Of a stretch of DNA of 64,000 nucleotides, positions 42,241 to 51,926 are shown piece by piece. Source of the stretch: AAA044-D11 sp009705075 (GTDB lineage: Bacteria > Actinomycetota > Actinomycetes > Nanopelagicales > Nanopelagicaceae); NCBI GenBank assembly GCA_965268675.1, contig OZ254179.1, positions 558,001-622,000 on the forward strand, read 5' to 3'. The notes below the pieces were generated by a model. The model saw only the letters and a list, made by a program, of their open reading frames with translations, had not been told where the DNA came from and searched no databases. The first letter of the stretch is position 1. Each line of letters starts with the position of its first letter. Position numbers and translations under genes: made by a program.

Positions 42241-43242
42241 TTAGTAAAAGCAAAGAGATTTCAAAAGAGTAAATACCGAAAGGGGGAGAAGTTGCAAGAA
42301 GCGTTACATATTCCAGTCGCACTTGAACGTTGTATTGCGCTGCTCGCTCCTGCAATTGAATCTGCTGAAAGTCCAGTTGTAGTTGATGCAACGCTAGGTA
42401 TGGGAGGCCATGCCAGAGCACTTTTACTTAAATACCCGAAACTAAAAATAATTGCTCTTGACCGAGATTTAAGTGCAATCAAAGTTGCAACTTCAAATTT
42501 AAGTGATGTCATCGATCGAGTAGTAATTGTTCATGCAGTTTATGACGAGATTTCAAATGTGTTAGAAAATTTGGGCCATAAGCAGGTTGATGGAATTCTC
42601 TTTGACTTAGGCGTTTCCTCAATGCAATTGGATCAAGCTGATCGAGGCTTCGCGTATTCGCAAGAAGCGCCGCTTGATATGAGGATGGATCAAAGTTCGG
42701 GGTTAAGTGCTCTAGATATTTTGAATACCTATACATATGGCGAGCTGGTTCGGGTAATCCGAAACTATGGTGAAGAAAAATTTGCAACCAAGATTGCAGA
42801 CAACATTATTAAAGCTCGTGAAGCTGGTTCTTTGAGAACCACTAAAGATTTGGCCGAAATAGTTAAGGATAGTATTCCTGCGCCAGCACGCCGCACCGGT
42901 GGCAACCCAGCAAAACGCACATTCCAAGCTCTCCGAATTGAAGTTAATCAAGAGTTGTCAGTTCTCGAACGGGCAATTCCTAGCGCACTAGAAGCGCTTC
43001 GGACAGGTGGCCGACTTGTAGTTATGTCTTATCAATCGCTTGAAGACAAGATTGTAAAGCGGGCGTTCTCAGAAGTTATAGCTTCGCATTCACCACTAGG
43101 TCTGCCATTTGATCTTCCGAATTCCGCTGCAAGTTATAAGTTGATTATTAGCGGAAGTGAATCAGCTACGCAATCGGAAGTAGAAAACAATGCACGTGCA
43201 CAATCAATGCGCCTAAGAGCAATAGAAAGAGTGGCGGCATAA
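42223..43242 (+). CDS. rsmH: 16S rRNA (cytosine-1402-N4) methyltransferase RsmH
   Basis: This SAM enzyme methylates C1402 of 16S rRNA in the decoding centre. The 339-residue protein shows the family start HIPVALERCIALLAP, the SAM motif VVDATLGMGGHARALL, and ILFDLGVSSMQLDQADRGFAYSQEAPLDMRMD. An NPAKRTFQALRIEVNQEL block follows, with a late SYQSLEDKIVKRAF. The ATG at 42223 is preferred: extending upstream to a TTG would translate the GC-rich leader RNA, giving a Pro/Arg-rich stretch unlike the family. Its stop overlaps the ftsL start (TAATG). Confidence 0.92.
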   Translation: MTRVEKLVKAKRFQKSKYRKGEKLQEALHIPVALERCIALLAPAIESAESPVVVDATLGMGGHARALLLKYPKLKIIALDRDLSAIKVATSNLSDVIDRVVIVHAVYDEISNVLENLGHKQVDGILFDLGVSSMQLDQADRGFAYSQEAPLDMRMDQSSGLSALDILNTYTYGELVRVIRNYGEEKFATKIADNIIKAREAGSLRTTKDLAEIVKDSIPAPARRTGGNPAKRTFQALRIEVNQELSVLERAIPSALEALRTGGRLVVMSYQSLEDKIVKRAFSEVIASHSPLGLPFDLPNSAASYKLIISGSESATQSEVENNARAQSMRLRAIERVAA

Positions 43243-43628
43243 TGGCGATTCTTGCACTGCCTCCAATTATTAGATCTCGCGTTGCGCTTAAACAAGTTAT
43301 CGAAAACGTACCTGAAATTCAGAATATCAAATCAGCGCAAAAACTAGATACTAGAAAATTCACCCTGATAATGGCGAGCATAATTACCTTAAATCTTCTG
43401 GTAATTGCCGGAATAAACCTTCTAATGACCCAAGATGCATTTACTTTACAACGACTTAAGTCGGAGCGAAATATAGCGCTAGATAAAAAAGATGCGATTC
43501 TAAATATAGTTAATAAGAAAAATTCACCAGCAAATCTGGCTAAAGTCGCTGAGGAAATTGGAATGGTACCGGCGACAAAGATCGGCTATCTGAATTATTC
43601 GCAGATAAGTAATGTGGTTATGCCATGA
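43242..43628 (+). CDS. ftsL: FtsL-like cell division protein
   Basis: The 128-residue protein has a cytoplasmic N-terminus, a single transmembrane helix near residues 46-65 (IMASIITLNLLVIAGINLL), and a short extracytoplasmic coiled-coil region that ends with NLAKVAEEIGMVP. Position between rsmH and ftsI, membrane topology and the last motif identify it as the bitopic FtsL of the FtsQLB divisome subcomplex, although primary sequence of the family is poorly conserved. Both ends overlap the neighbouring genes. Confidence 0.82.
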   Translation: MAILALPPIIRSRVALKQVIENVPEIQNIKSAQKLDTRKFTLIMASIITLNLLVIAGINLLMTQDAFTLQRLKSERNIALDKKDAILNIVNKKNSPANLAKVAEEIGMVPATKIGYLNYSQISNVVMP

Positions 43629-45418
43629 CCCATAACGCTCTCGTTCACAAGCGCATCCGGACGCTGCTCTTTGCAACCTTTGCACTATTTGGCGTGATTA
43701 TCGGTCAGCTATTTTCGGTGCAAGTTGTTCGAGCTGGAACCATAAGTGATCGCGCAGCAATTGAACTCCTTAACACTTCTACGCTGCTAGCACCTAGGGG
43801 AGTAATTAGTGATGTCAATGGAGTCGAGCTAGCAAGAAGCGTTGCGGCTATTACAATTGTGGTTGATCAGACACAGATTAATGATCCAAAATTGACTGCA
43901 AAAATAACTAGCCCAGTACTTCAAATGAGTGAAGCTGAACTTGAAGCGCTTTACACCGGAAAGCTTAAATATAAAATTATTGTAAAGAGCGCTAAGCCTG
44001 CAATGTGGAGCAAACTCCAAAATACCGTTGCAAGTTACAACAAAGAGATCATGAAGGACAAAACTGGCTTCAGCAAGCGAATTCTTGGTTTTTTCTCGGA
44101 GCGCGCATATATTCGTGAGTATCCGACTGGAATGCTTGCATCTTCACTAATAGGTTTTATAAATCACGAGGGCAATGGCGCAGCTGGAATTGAGAGCAGT
44201 TTAAATAGCGAACTTTCTGGAATTAATGGGCAATACATCTACGAAGATGGAGCGGGAACAGTAATTCCTGGCTCAGCAAAAATTAGAACTGAAGCAAAGC
44301 CTGGAACTTCTATTCGCTTAACTGTCGATCGCGATATTCAATGGATTGCGCAAGATGCAATTAGTAAAGCCGTGAAGAGCGCAGGCGCTAAATCTGGCAC
44401 GGTAATTGTTATGAATTCAAAGACTGGCGCAATCCTCGCCCAGGCAAGTGCTCCTACCTACGATCCTTCAAAACCAATTGTTGGAAACTTAGATGTGATT
44501 CGCAATCCTGCCGTGCAAGATGTTTACGACCCTGGTTCTACTGGAAAAGTAATTACCTATGCAGCAGCTATAGAGGAGGGCAAGTTAACTCCCACCGCTA
44601 TCTACACAATTCCATATTCAATGCGAGTGGCTGGTACAAAATTTAGCGATCACGAAAAGCACCCTACACAGCGAATGACGGCAACCGGTGCGCTAGCAAT
44701 TTCAAGCAATACTGGTTCAATTATGGTTGGCCAGCAACTTGGCAGTGAGACGCTATATAAATATCTCACCAACTTTGGTTTCGGGAAAAGCACTGGTTCC
44801 CATCTTCCCGGTGAATCGGCAGGAATTCTGCCTTCAGTTGATAAGTGGTCAGGTACTTCGCTCCCAACTTTTTCTTACGGTCAGGGATATTCCGTTACAG
44901 CGCTCCAGGCAACAAGTGTTTTTGCAACTATTGCAAATGATGGAGTTCGAGTAACGCCAACGGTTGTGGCTGGCACTACAGATGCGAGCGGAAATTACAC
45001 TCCAGCGAAAGACCAAAAGACGCACAGAGTTATAAGTGCGAGTACAGCAAAAGAGATTCGTAAAATGTTAGAGAGTGTTGTCTCCGCTAATGGCACCGCC
45101 CCAACAGCGGCTATTCCGGGATATCGTGTGGCTGGAAAGACTGGAACCGCAATGCGGTACAACGCTAAATGTTCTTGCTATAGCGGCTACACCGCTTCCT
45201 TTATCGGTTTTGCACCGGCAGATTCACCTTCATATGTAGTTAGCGTGACAATTCAAGATCCGAAGGGAATGCATTGGGGCGGGGTTCTTGGCGGACCAGT
45301 CTTTGCTAGAGTCATGAAATTTGTTCTTCAGTCAAAACATATAGCGCCATCTACAAGTAAATTAACGGCCTATCCACTCTCCGAGGCCGAACTCAATAGA
45401 AGTGCAAATAAAAAATGA
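43625..45418 (+). CDS. ftsI: Septal peptidoglycan transpeptidase FtsI (PBP3)
   Basis: This class B penicillin-binding protein cross-links septal peptidoglycan with FtsW. The 597-residue protein has one N-terminal transmembrane helix (about residues 13-33), a dimerisation domain with RGVISDVNGVELA, and a transpeptidase domain. Active-site motifs are all present: DPGSTGKV (Ser-x-x-Lys), SSNTG (Ser-x-Asn) and AGKTGTA (Lys-Thr-Gly). No PASTA repeat is present. Overlaps of four bases link it to ftsL and murE. Confidence 0.95.
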   Translation: MTHNALVHKRIRTLLFATFALFGVIIGQLFSVQVVRAGTISDRAAIELLNTSTLLAPRGVISDVNGVELARSVAAITIVVDQTQINDPKLTAKITSPVLQMSEAELEALYTGKLKYKIIVKSAKPAMWSKLQNTVASYNKEIMKDKTGFSKRILGFFSERAYIREYPTGMLASSLIGFINHEGNGAAGIESSLNSELSGINGQYIYEDGAGTVIPGSAKIRTEAKPGTSIRLTVDRDIQWIAQDAISKAVKSAGAKSGTVIVMNSKTGAILAQASAPTYDPSKPIVGNLDVIRNPAVQDVYDPGSTGKVITYAAAIEEGKLTPTAIYTIPYSMRVAGTKFSDHEKHPTQRMTATGALAISSNTGSIMVGQQLGSETLYKYLTNFGFGKSTGSHLPGESAGILPSVDKWSGTSLPTFSYGQGYSVTALQATSVFATIANDGVRVTPTVVAGTTDASGNYTPAKDQKTHRVISASTAKEIRKMLESVVSANGTAPTAAIPGYRVAGKTGTAMRYNAKCSCYSGYTASFIGFAPADSPSYVVSVTIQDPKGMHWGGVLGGPVFARVMKFVLQSKHIAPSTSKLTAYPLSEAELNRSANKK

Positions 45419-46896
45419 TTCGGCCACAATCTGATTACCTAAAATCAGTTGCCGAACTTTCACGTTTTATTTCAGCAGATTCAAATATTGAAGTGAATTT
45501 TTCTGGAATTACTTCGGATTCTAGAGCTGTCGAAGTCGGAGATCTATTTGTTGCTCTACCTGGAGCAAAAATACATGGCGCAGAATATATTGATCAAGTA
45601 AAAACTAGCGGAGCTGTTGCAGTTTTAACTGACCAAGAGGGTTCAAAAATTGTAGGAGAAAAGCTTCCCGTTATTGTTATTTCAAATCCGCGGCGCGAGC
45701 TCGGAGATATCTGTTCCTGGTTCTATAACGCACCATCTAGCGCCATAAAGATTGCAGGCATAACTGGGACTAATGGCAAGACGACTACAACAACAATTCT
45801 GAATCAAATTTTGAAATTTGCCGGAAAAGCTACCGGACTAATTGGAACTATCGGAATTGAAGTCGGCCCAGAGACCATACCCTCAAATTTCACGACTCCC
45901 GAAGCAAGCGAGCTGCAAAGTTTATTTGCAACTATGCGTGAGCGACATATCTCGCATGTCTCAATGGAAGTAAGTAGTCACGCAATAGAAGCCCGAAGAG
46001 TTTCCGGAACTAGATTTGCGATGGTTGGTTTTACAAACCTAACTCAAGATCACCTAGATTTTCACGGAGATATGGCCTCCTATTTTTCTGCCAAATCAAA
46101 GTTGTTTACCCCGGAGTACGGCGAATTGGGTCTGATAAACATTGATGATCAATATGGCAAATTGTTATTTGACAGTGCTTCGATACCGGTAATTTCCCTT
46201 GCTCGCGAGAATCGAAGTGCACAGTGGCACTACGAACGGATCGAGTTAAAGAGCGCGGGTTATTCCGTAGCCATCCGCGGCACTGGTGGTGTACTAATTG
46301 AGGGCGAGATCAATCTAATTGGCGACCATAATTTAGATAATGTCCTGATGGCGGTTGCAATGGCGCTGGAATTTGAAATTGACCCACTTGTGATTGCTAA
46401 TAGCCTGCAATCACTTCGCGGAGCAGCTGGCCGATTGGAGAGTGTGGATCTCGGACAGAAATTCTTGGCGCTAGTTGATTATGCACATACTCCTGATGCT
46501 GTAACCAGAACTTTGGCGACTCTTCGCAAGAGTGTTTCTGGCCGAATCATTTGCGTTCTGGGTTGTGGCGGAGATAGAGACAAGAGCAAACGTCCAATTA
46601 TGGGGGCCGAACTTCTTGCCGGTTCAGACCAAGCGATATTCACCAGCGATAACCCACGAAGTGAAGATCCGGAAAAAATATTGGATGAGATGGTAAGCGG
46701 CTTGAATCTGAAGGAAAATAGCGCGGTAGTTGTTAATAGACGAGAGGCAATTGCGCTAGCCGTGGCAAGTGCACTCCCTGGTGACTGTGTAATCGTGTTA
46801 GGAAAAGGACACGAAACTGGCCAAGAAATTGCCGGAACTAAACTCCCCTTTGACGATCGAATTGAACTTGCTCGCGCCATCGAGGAGCTCGGATGA
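45415..46896 (+). CDS. murE: UDP-MurNAc-tripeptide synthetase MurE, meso-DAP type
   Basis: MurE adds the third amino acid to the peptidoglycan stem. The 493-residue ligase has ITSDSRAVEVGDLFVALPG, the ATP loop GITGTNGKTTTT near residue 117, the carbamylated-lysine region, ALVDYAHTPDAV and the DNPRSEDP motif near residue 420. Asp-Asn-Pro-Arg marks meso-diaminopimelate as the substrate rather than lysine. It is joined to ftsI and murF by four-base ATGA overlaps. Confidence 0.95.
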   Translation: MIRPQSDYLKSVAELSRFISADSNIEVNFSGITSDSRAVEVGDLFVALPGAKIHGAEYIDQVKTSGAVAVLTDQEGSKIVGEKLPVIVISNPRRELGDICSWFYNAPSSAIKIAGITGTNGKTTTTTILNQILKFAGKATGLIGTIGIEVGPETIPSNFTTPEASELQSLFATMRERHISHVSMEVSSHAIEARRVSGTRFAMVGFTNLTQDHLDFHGDMASYFSAKSKLFTPEYGELGLINIDDQYGKLLFDSASIPVISLARENRSAQWHYERIELKSAGYSVAIRGTGGVLIEGEINLIGDHNLDNVLMAVAMALEFEIDPLVIANSLQSLRGAAGRLESVDLGQKFLALVDYAHTPDAVTRTLATLRKSVSGRIICVLGCGGDRDKSKRPIMGAELLAGSDQAIFTSDNPRSEDPEKILDEMVSGLNLKENSAVVVNRREAIALAVASALPGDCVIVLGKGHETGQEIAGTKLPFDDRIELARAIEELG

Positions 46897-48299
46897 TAAA
46901 ACTCACTCTTTCGGATATCGCAAAAATTGTCGATGGTACTGTCATAAATGTCGATGGCGGAACAACCACTACTGCATATCCTGTAATCAATTCCAAGCAG
47001 GCAAACCCACAAACTTTTTTCGCAGCATTTGTTGGCGCAAATTTTGATGGTCACGATTTTATTTCGAGTGCAATATCTAGCGGCGCACAATTCGCACTTG
47101 TATCTAAGGATTGCAGCGCACCTGCAATAAAAGTGGATGATGTAGCCGCGGCTCTAAGTAAGTTGGCAAGCTATGTCAGAAGTAAGTTACAAACAATGAC
47201 TGTAATTGGGATTACTGGATCCCAAGGAAAAACAACAACTAAAGATTTGCTACGCCATATTTTGAGCGTATCCGGTGAAACCATTGCACCATCTGAATCT
47301 CTCAATAATGAACTTGGCGTTCCCTTACTTCTACTTCGCTGCACTGAATCCACGAAATACTGCATCGTTGAAATGGGTGCGCGGCATCTTGGAGATATTG
47401 CGCATCTCGCCGGCATTGCAAAACCTCATATTGGAGTAGTGCTTGGAGTGGGAAAGGCACACGTAGGGGAGTTCGGAAGCAGAGAAGCAATTGCTAAGAC
47501 TAAATCCGAATTAGTCTCAACGCTGAGTTCAGACGGGATTGCGATTCTGGGCACATACGACGAGTTCACCCCAGTTATGGAAATCCCAACAGGAGTGCGC
47601 AAAATATTCTTCGGCGAAAAGAGCCAATGTGAAATTCGCGCGGCAGATATCGAGGTTCGTGAGGGACGAGCACACTTTGATTTAGTTACTCCAGATGGTC
47701 GAGCCGCAGTCAGTCTGCAATTACTTGGACTTCATCAAATACCTAACGCTTTGGCTGCTGCTGCAGTCGCAACTTCTCTAGATATTCCCATTGACACAAT
47801 TTCCGCGGCGCTTTCAACGGCTGAGGTTTCTAGTAAATGGCGAATGGAAATTAGTGAAATTGCCGAGATAACAATCATTAATGATTCCTACAATTCCAAT
47901 CCAGAGAGCACTTCAGCCGCACTTCGAACTCTCGCCCTAATTTCACAGGAAACCGGCGGGGTTAGTTGGGCTTTCTTGGGCAAGATGCATGAACTCGGCG
48001 AGTCATCCGACGATGAACACGCTGCAATTGGCAGACTCGTCACTGAAATTGGCATAGATCACTTAGTAGCTATTGGTACGAAGGCCTATCTGAGAGATAT
48101 TTCAGCAATTAATGGTGGAGGTGAAAGTGCAGTGCATTACTTCGAAAGTAAGTCGGAGGCACTTTCGATGGTAGATCATTTTGCACCAGGTGATGTCCTC
48201 TTACTAAAAGCGTCACGAGCCGAAGAGTTTAATTTGCTTGCTGAAATGTTTAATGAAAAATTGGCTCAACTTCCAGAATCCAAAGAGGTGGAGCGATGA
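46893..48299 (+). CDS. murF: UDP-MurNAc-pentapeptide synthetase MurF
   Basis: MurF attaches D-Ala-D-Ala to the UDP-MurNAc tripeptide. The 468-residue protein has FFAAFVGANFDGHDFI, the ATP loop IGITGSQGKTTTKD near residue 108, the NNELGVPLLLLR block, IVEMGARHLGDIAHL, and NDSYNSNPESTSAALRTL. The D-Ala-D-Ala ligase gene is not in the cluster. It overlaps murE and mraY by four bases each. Confidence 0.95.
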   Translation: MIKLTLSDIAKIVDGTVINVDGGTTTTAYPVINSKQANPQTFFAAFVGANFDGHDFISSAISSGAQFALVSKDCSAPAIKVDDVAAALSKLASYVRSKLQTMTVIGITGSQGKTTTKDLLRHILSVSGETIAPSESLNNELGVPLLLLRCTESTKYCIVEMGARHLGDIAHLAGIAKPHIGVVLGVGKAHVGEFGSREAIAKTKSELVSTLSSDGIAILGTYDEFTPVMEIPTGVRKIFFGEKSQCEIRAADIEVREGRAHFDLVTPDGRAAVSLQLLGLHQIPNALAAAAVATSLDIPIDTISAALSTAEVSSKWRMEISEIAEITIINDSYNSNPESTSAALRTLALISQETGGVSWAFLGKMHELGESSDDEHAAIGRLVTEIGIDHLVAIGTKAYLRDISAINGGGESAVHYFESKSEALSMVDHFAPGDVLLLKASRAEEFNLLAEMFNEKLAQLPESKEVER

Positions 48300-49357
48300 A
48301 GGGAATAGTTTTTGCCGGCGCATTCTCACTTCTGCTGAGTTTTATTTTTACTCCAGCACTAATCCGGGCGCTTTCAAAGCGCGGCTTTGGGCAGATGATT
48401 CGTGACGATGGTCCTAAGTCCCATCACGTTAAGCGCGGAACTCCCACCATGGGCGGAATTGTCCTCATTTTTTCCACAGTAGTTTCGTACTTCGCGAGCC
48501 ATTTAGTGACTGGCGTGGGAATCACTGCATCCGCAATGCTGGTTATGGGTCTAATTGTTGGGCTCGGATTAATTGGCCTCTTGGACGATTGGCTAAAGAT
48601 TTCTCGGAAGCAATCTCAGGGACTTACTGCAAAGCAAAAACTTTTTGGGCAAGCAATATTTGCAACAGCATTCGCCTTCGCAGGGTTACATTTTAAAGAT
48701 GGCTCTGGATTAACGCCGATTTCCTATTATTTTTCTGGAGTTCGAGATACCTCACTCAAACTTGGAATGGTATTTGTAGTTATTTGGGTAATCTTTTTAG
48801 TACTTGGAAGCTCAAATGGAGTGAATTTAACTGACGGTCTTGATGGTCTCGCATCAGGTGCGGCAATTATGACCTTCTTTTCTTTCGTAGTAATTGGAGT
48901 TTGGGAATTTGGTCAAAGCTGCGCTGTTATAAATGTTCCACAGTGTTACAACGTCCGAGATCCACTCGATATTGCTGTTCTCTCTGCTTCACTTGCCGGT
49001 GCTTGCGCTGGCTTCCTCTGGTGGAATGCCGCACCAGCAAAAATATTTATGGGTGATGTTGGATCACTTGCACTTGGTGGTGCGATCTCCGGGATTGCAA
49101 TAGTTCTGCGGGTTGAAGCGCTCCTCGGTGCTTTGGGCGCGCTATTTGTTCTGATTACGCTTTCGGTAATCATTCAAACAGGATATTTCAAAATTTCAGG
49201 TGGTAAACGAGTATTTAAGATGGCGCCGCTTCAACATCATTTTGAATTGATGGGCTGGGGTGAAGTGACAATTGTTATTAGATTCTGGATCTTGGCTGGC
49301 ATGGGAGTGGCCGCAGGACTTGGTCTCTTCTACGGACAATGGGTTGTCTCACAATAA
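48296..49357 (+). CDS. mraY: Phospho-MurNAc-pentapeptide transferase MraY
   Basis: MraY makes lipid I by moving phospho-MurNAc-pentapeptide onto undecaprenyl phosphate. The 353-residue protein has about ten membrane helices and the family motifs: HHVKRGTPTMGG, LLDDWLKISRKQSQGL with the Asp pair, NLTDGLDGLASG, the IFMGDVGSLALGG catalytic loop, and APLQHHFELMGWGE. It overlaps murD by one base (TAATG). Confidence 0.95.
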   Translation: MKGIVFAGAFSLLLSFIFTPALIRALSKRGFGQMIRDDGPKSHHVKRGTPTMGGIVLIFSTVVSYFASHLVTGVGITASAMLVMGLIVGLGLIGLLDDWLKISRKQSQGLTAKQKLFGQAIFATAFAFAGLHFKDGSGLTPISYYFSGVRDTSLKLGMVFVVIWVIFLVLGSSNGVNLTDGLDGLASGAAIMTFFSFVVIGVWEFGQSCAVINVPQCYNVRDPLDIAVLSASLAGACAGFLWWNAAPAKIFMGDVGSLALGGAISGIAIVLRVEALLGALGALFVLITLSVIIQTGYFKISGGKRVFKMAPLQHHFELMGWGEVTIVIRFWILAGMGVAAGLGLFYGQWVVSQ

Positions 49358-50730
49358 TGTCATTCATCGCCGATCTTAAAACTAAAAGGATTTTGATTAT
49401 CGGTGCGGGCACTACTGGTAAATCTGTTGCAAGGTTCCTTGAAAGCATTGACGCAAATTTTCTCATCGTAGATGAAAAAATTCAGAACTTAGATGGGATA
49501 GAAGTTTTCGATAGCGTGCCAGACGACATTCTCTTTGATCTTGCAGTTGTTTCGCCGGGTTGGCGAAAAGATCACCAAATTATCATGAACCTACTCTCCA
49601 AAGGTATTGAAGTGATTAGTGAACTTGATTTCGCTTGGATGCTTAAGTCAGAGTTGAATCCAGAGCAGAAATGGTTGGCGCTCACTGGCACTAACGGCAA
49701 AACTACAACGGTACAAATGCTCGAATCAATCTTGATTTCAGCAGGGGTTTCCGGAATAGCCTGCGGAAATGTTGGAACGACCGTAGTCGAAGCGGTAACA
49801 AGTGAGAATAAATTTAAGGTTTTAGCCTTAGAGCTTTCCTCTTTCCAAATCGCGTGGAGTTCACTGCCAGAATATTCTGCAGTAGCGATACTAAACATTG
49901 CCGAGGACCACATAGATTGGCATGGATCATTTACCGAATACGCTGATGCAAAGCTGAACCTCCTTTCACAATCAACCGTTGCAATCTTAAATCTTGGTGA
50001 CCCAGAGGTGGTATTGCGTAGTGCTAGTTGGAATGGTCGGAAAATTTTCTTTGGACTTGCAACGCCCCAGCCTGGCGAAATTGGGTTGGTCGAGGAGTTG
50101 CTGATCGATCGTGCATTTGTGAATTCCGCAGATTCAGCAGAAGTTATTGCTGAGTTAACTGATGTCCGTCCAGCTGTTCCTCACAATGTTTCAAATGCTA
50201 TGGCCGCAGCAGGTTTGGCGTTATCGATTGGTATCGCCCATCCGCTTGTCAAAGCAGGTATCGCTAGCTTTACATTGGATAAACATCGCTTGGAGACGAT
50301 TTTAAGTAAAGATGGAATTAACTGGATTAACGATTCAAAGGCAACCAACCCACATGCGGCTAGTGCGGCCCTGCTCTCACATCTTTCAAATATCTGGATT
50401 GCAGGTGGCTTGGCCAAGGGAGCAAAGATGGATGAACTAATTCAGAGAACAAGTTCGCGAATCAAAGCAGCAATTATCATTGGTAAAGATGGCGAGCTAA
50501 TTGCAACTGCGCTTTCTAAGCACGCACCAGAAGTCCAACTCCATAGAATCACTGGTACTAACGGTGCTGAAGAACTTATGGATCAAGTGGTTTCCTGCGC
50601 GCTGGAGATTGCTTCAGCGGGGGATACGGTTCTCCTTGCTCCAGCATGTGCCTCGATGGATCAATTCGCTTCATATGCCGAACGCGGAAATTTGTTTAAA
50701 GCCTCAGTCTCAAGGTTGGTAGGAAAATGA
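49357..50730 (+). CDS. murD: UDP-MurNAc-L-alanine:D-glutamate ligase MurD
   Basis: MurD adds D-glutamate to UDP-MurNAc-L-Ala. The 457-residue protein has the N-terminal Rossmann-like ILIIGAGTTGKSVARFLE, the ATP loop ALTGTNGKTTTVQM, LELSSFQIAW, NIAEDHIDWHGS, NDSKATNPHAA and the C-terminal LLAPACASMDQFASYAERG. The ATG in the TAATG junction with mraY is preferred to one six codons upstream that would lie inside mraY. Confidence 0.94.
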   Translation: MSFIADLKTKRILIIGAGTTGKSVARFLESIDANFLIVDEKIQNLDGIEVFDSVPDDILFDLAVVSPGWRKDHQIIMNLLSKGIEVISELDFAWMLKSELNPEQKWLALTGTNGKTTTVQMLESILISAGVSGIACGNVGTTVVEAVTSENKFKVLALELSSFQIAWSSLPEYSAVAILNIAEDHIDWHGSFTEYADAKLNLLSQSTVAILNLGDPEVVLRSASWNGRKIFFGLATPQPGEIGLVEELLIDRAFVNSADSAEVIAELTDVRPAVPHNVSNAMAAAGLALSIGIAHPLVKAGIASFTLDKHRLETILSKDGINWINDSKATNPHAASAALLSHLSNIWIAGGLAKGAKMDELIQRTSSRIKAAIIIGKDGELIATALSKHAPEVQLHRITGTNGAEELMDQVVSCALEIASAGDTVLLAPACASMDQFASYAERGNLFKASVSRLVGK

Positions 50731-51914
50731 AGAAGCGGTTGAAGGTTCAGCGTCAGGTTTATTCCAATTTTCTTTCGAAACCTACAGCCTCATATTTAAT
50801 GATTCTAGGAAGCGCCGGCGCACTTGCGGGACTGGGACTTGTCATGGTCCTATCAGCTTCATCGGTTACATCATTAGCTGAAAGTGGAAACACCTACGCA
50901 ATCTTTCTCAAGCAACTTCTCTTTCTAGCTGTTGGAATCGGTGTTTGCTTAGTGACGATGAGAATGAAACTCTCAATATGGGAGAGTCTGGCTCGAATTG
51001 CTCTTCCCTTTGGAATCGTTGCACTAATTCTTCCAATTATTTTTGGTGTAAATGTAAATGGAAACCGGAACTGGATTCCGATTGGGCCATTCACCCTACA
51101 GCCAAGTGAGTTTGCGAAACTGGCGCTAATTCTTTATTGCGCTCTCCAACTTCGTAAACATTTAGAGCGAAAAGCCAGAGGGGTTAAGTCGAGTGCCATT
51201 GGAATGGTTTCTGTAGGAACTGTGGTTTTTCTCTTCCTAATTCTTCTCGGTCATGACTTGGGTACAGCAGTTATCATCGCTGGGATTGTCTTTGGAATGC
51301 TCTTTATCTCCGGAATAGATTTAAAGATTCTCTTCTCGATTACAACGCTATTTGCACTTGGCGGGCTGGCACTTGCGGTTACACAACCTGCGCGGCTAAA
51401 GAGGTTTAAGGCGGTAATTGATCCATTTGCCCCAGAGGTTTATAAATTAGCAGGGTGGCAACCAGCGCACAGTTTAATGAGTTTAGCCAGTGGTGGACTT
51501 TTTGGAGTTGGCATTGGAGCCAGCAAACAGAAGTGGGCGAATCTTGCTGAAGCTCACACCGATTTTATTTTCTCAGTAATTGGTGAAGAACTTGGACTTC
51601 TCGGAACTCTAACTGTGGTCTTTCTCTTTGCGATATTAATCTACGCGATTTTCCGAGTTGCAATTAGCACAAAAGATCTCTTCCAAAAGTATGTGGTCAC
51701 TGGAATTGGTTGCTGGCTAATTCTTCAAGTCTTAGTTAACTTGATGACCGACGTTGGTATAGTTCCAGTAATTGGAGTTACCCTGCCATTCATTTCCTAC
51801 GGCGGGTCCTCGCTTGTTGCTAATTGTTTAGCGCTCTCATTTGTGTTAAATGTTGCCAGTAGAGAGCCAGACTTTAAGGCGGCAAGAGTTGCCCGCAAGG
51901 CAGCAAAGCGATGA
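50727..51914 (+). CDS. ftsW: Septal SEDS glycosyltransferase FtsW
   Basis: FtsW polymerises lipid II into septal glycan strands with FtsI. The 395-residue protein has about ten membrane helices and SEDS motifs: NGNRNWIPIGPFTLQPSEFAKLALI, LLGHDLGTAVII with the catalytic Asp region, the long loop EAHTDFIFSVIGEELGLLG and GVTLPFISYGGSSLVANCLAL. It lies between murD and murG, the normal dcw order. Confidence 0.95.
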   Translation: MKKRLKVQRQVYSNFLSKPTASYLMILGSAGALAGLGLVMVLSASSVTSLAESGNTYAIFLKQLLFLAVGIGVCLVTMRMKLSIWESLARIALPFGIVALILPIIFGVNVNGNRNWIPIGPFTLQPSEFAKLALILYCALQLRKHLERKARGVKSSAIGMVSVGTVVFLFLILLGHDLGTAVIIAGIVFGMLFISGIDLKILFSITTLFALGGLALAVTQPARLKRFKAVIDPFAPEVYKLAGWQPAHSLMSLASGGLFGVGIGASKQKWANLAEAHTDFIFSVIGEELGLLGTLTVVFLFAILIYAIFRVAISTKDLFQKYVVTGIGCWLILQVLVNLMTDVGIVPVIGVTLPFISYGGSSLVANCLALSFVLNVASREPDFKAARVARKAAKR

Positions 51915-51926
51915 ATCGAAACTTTA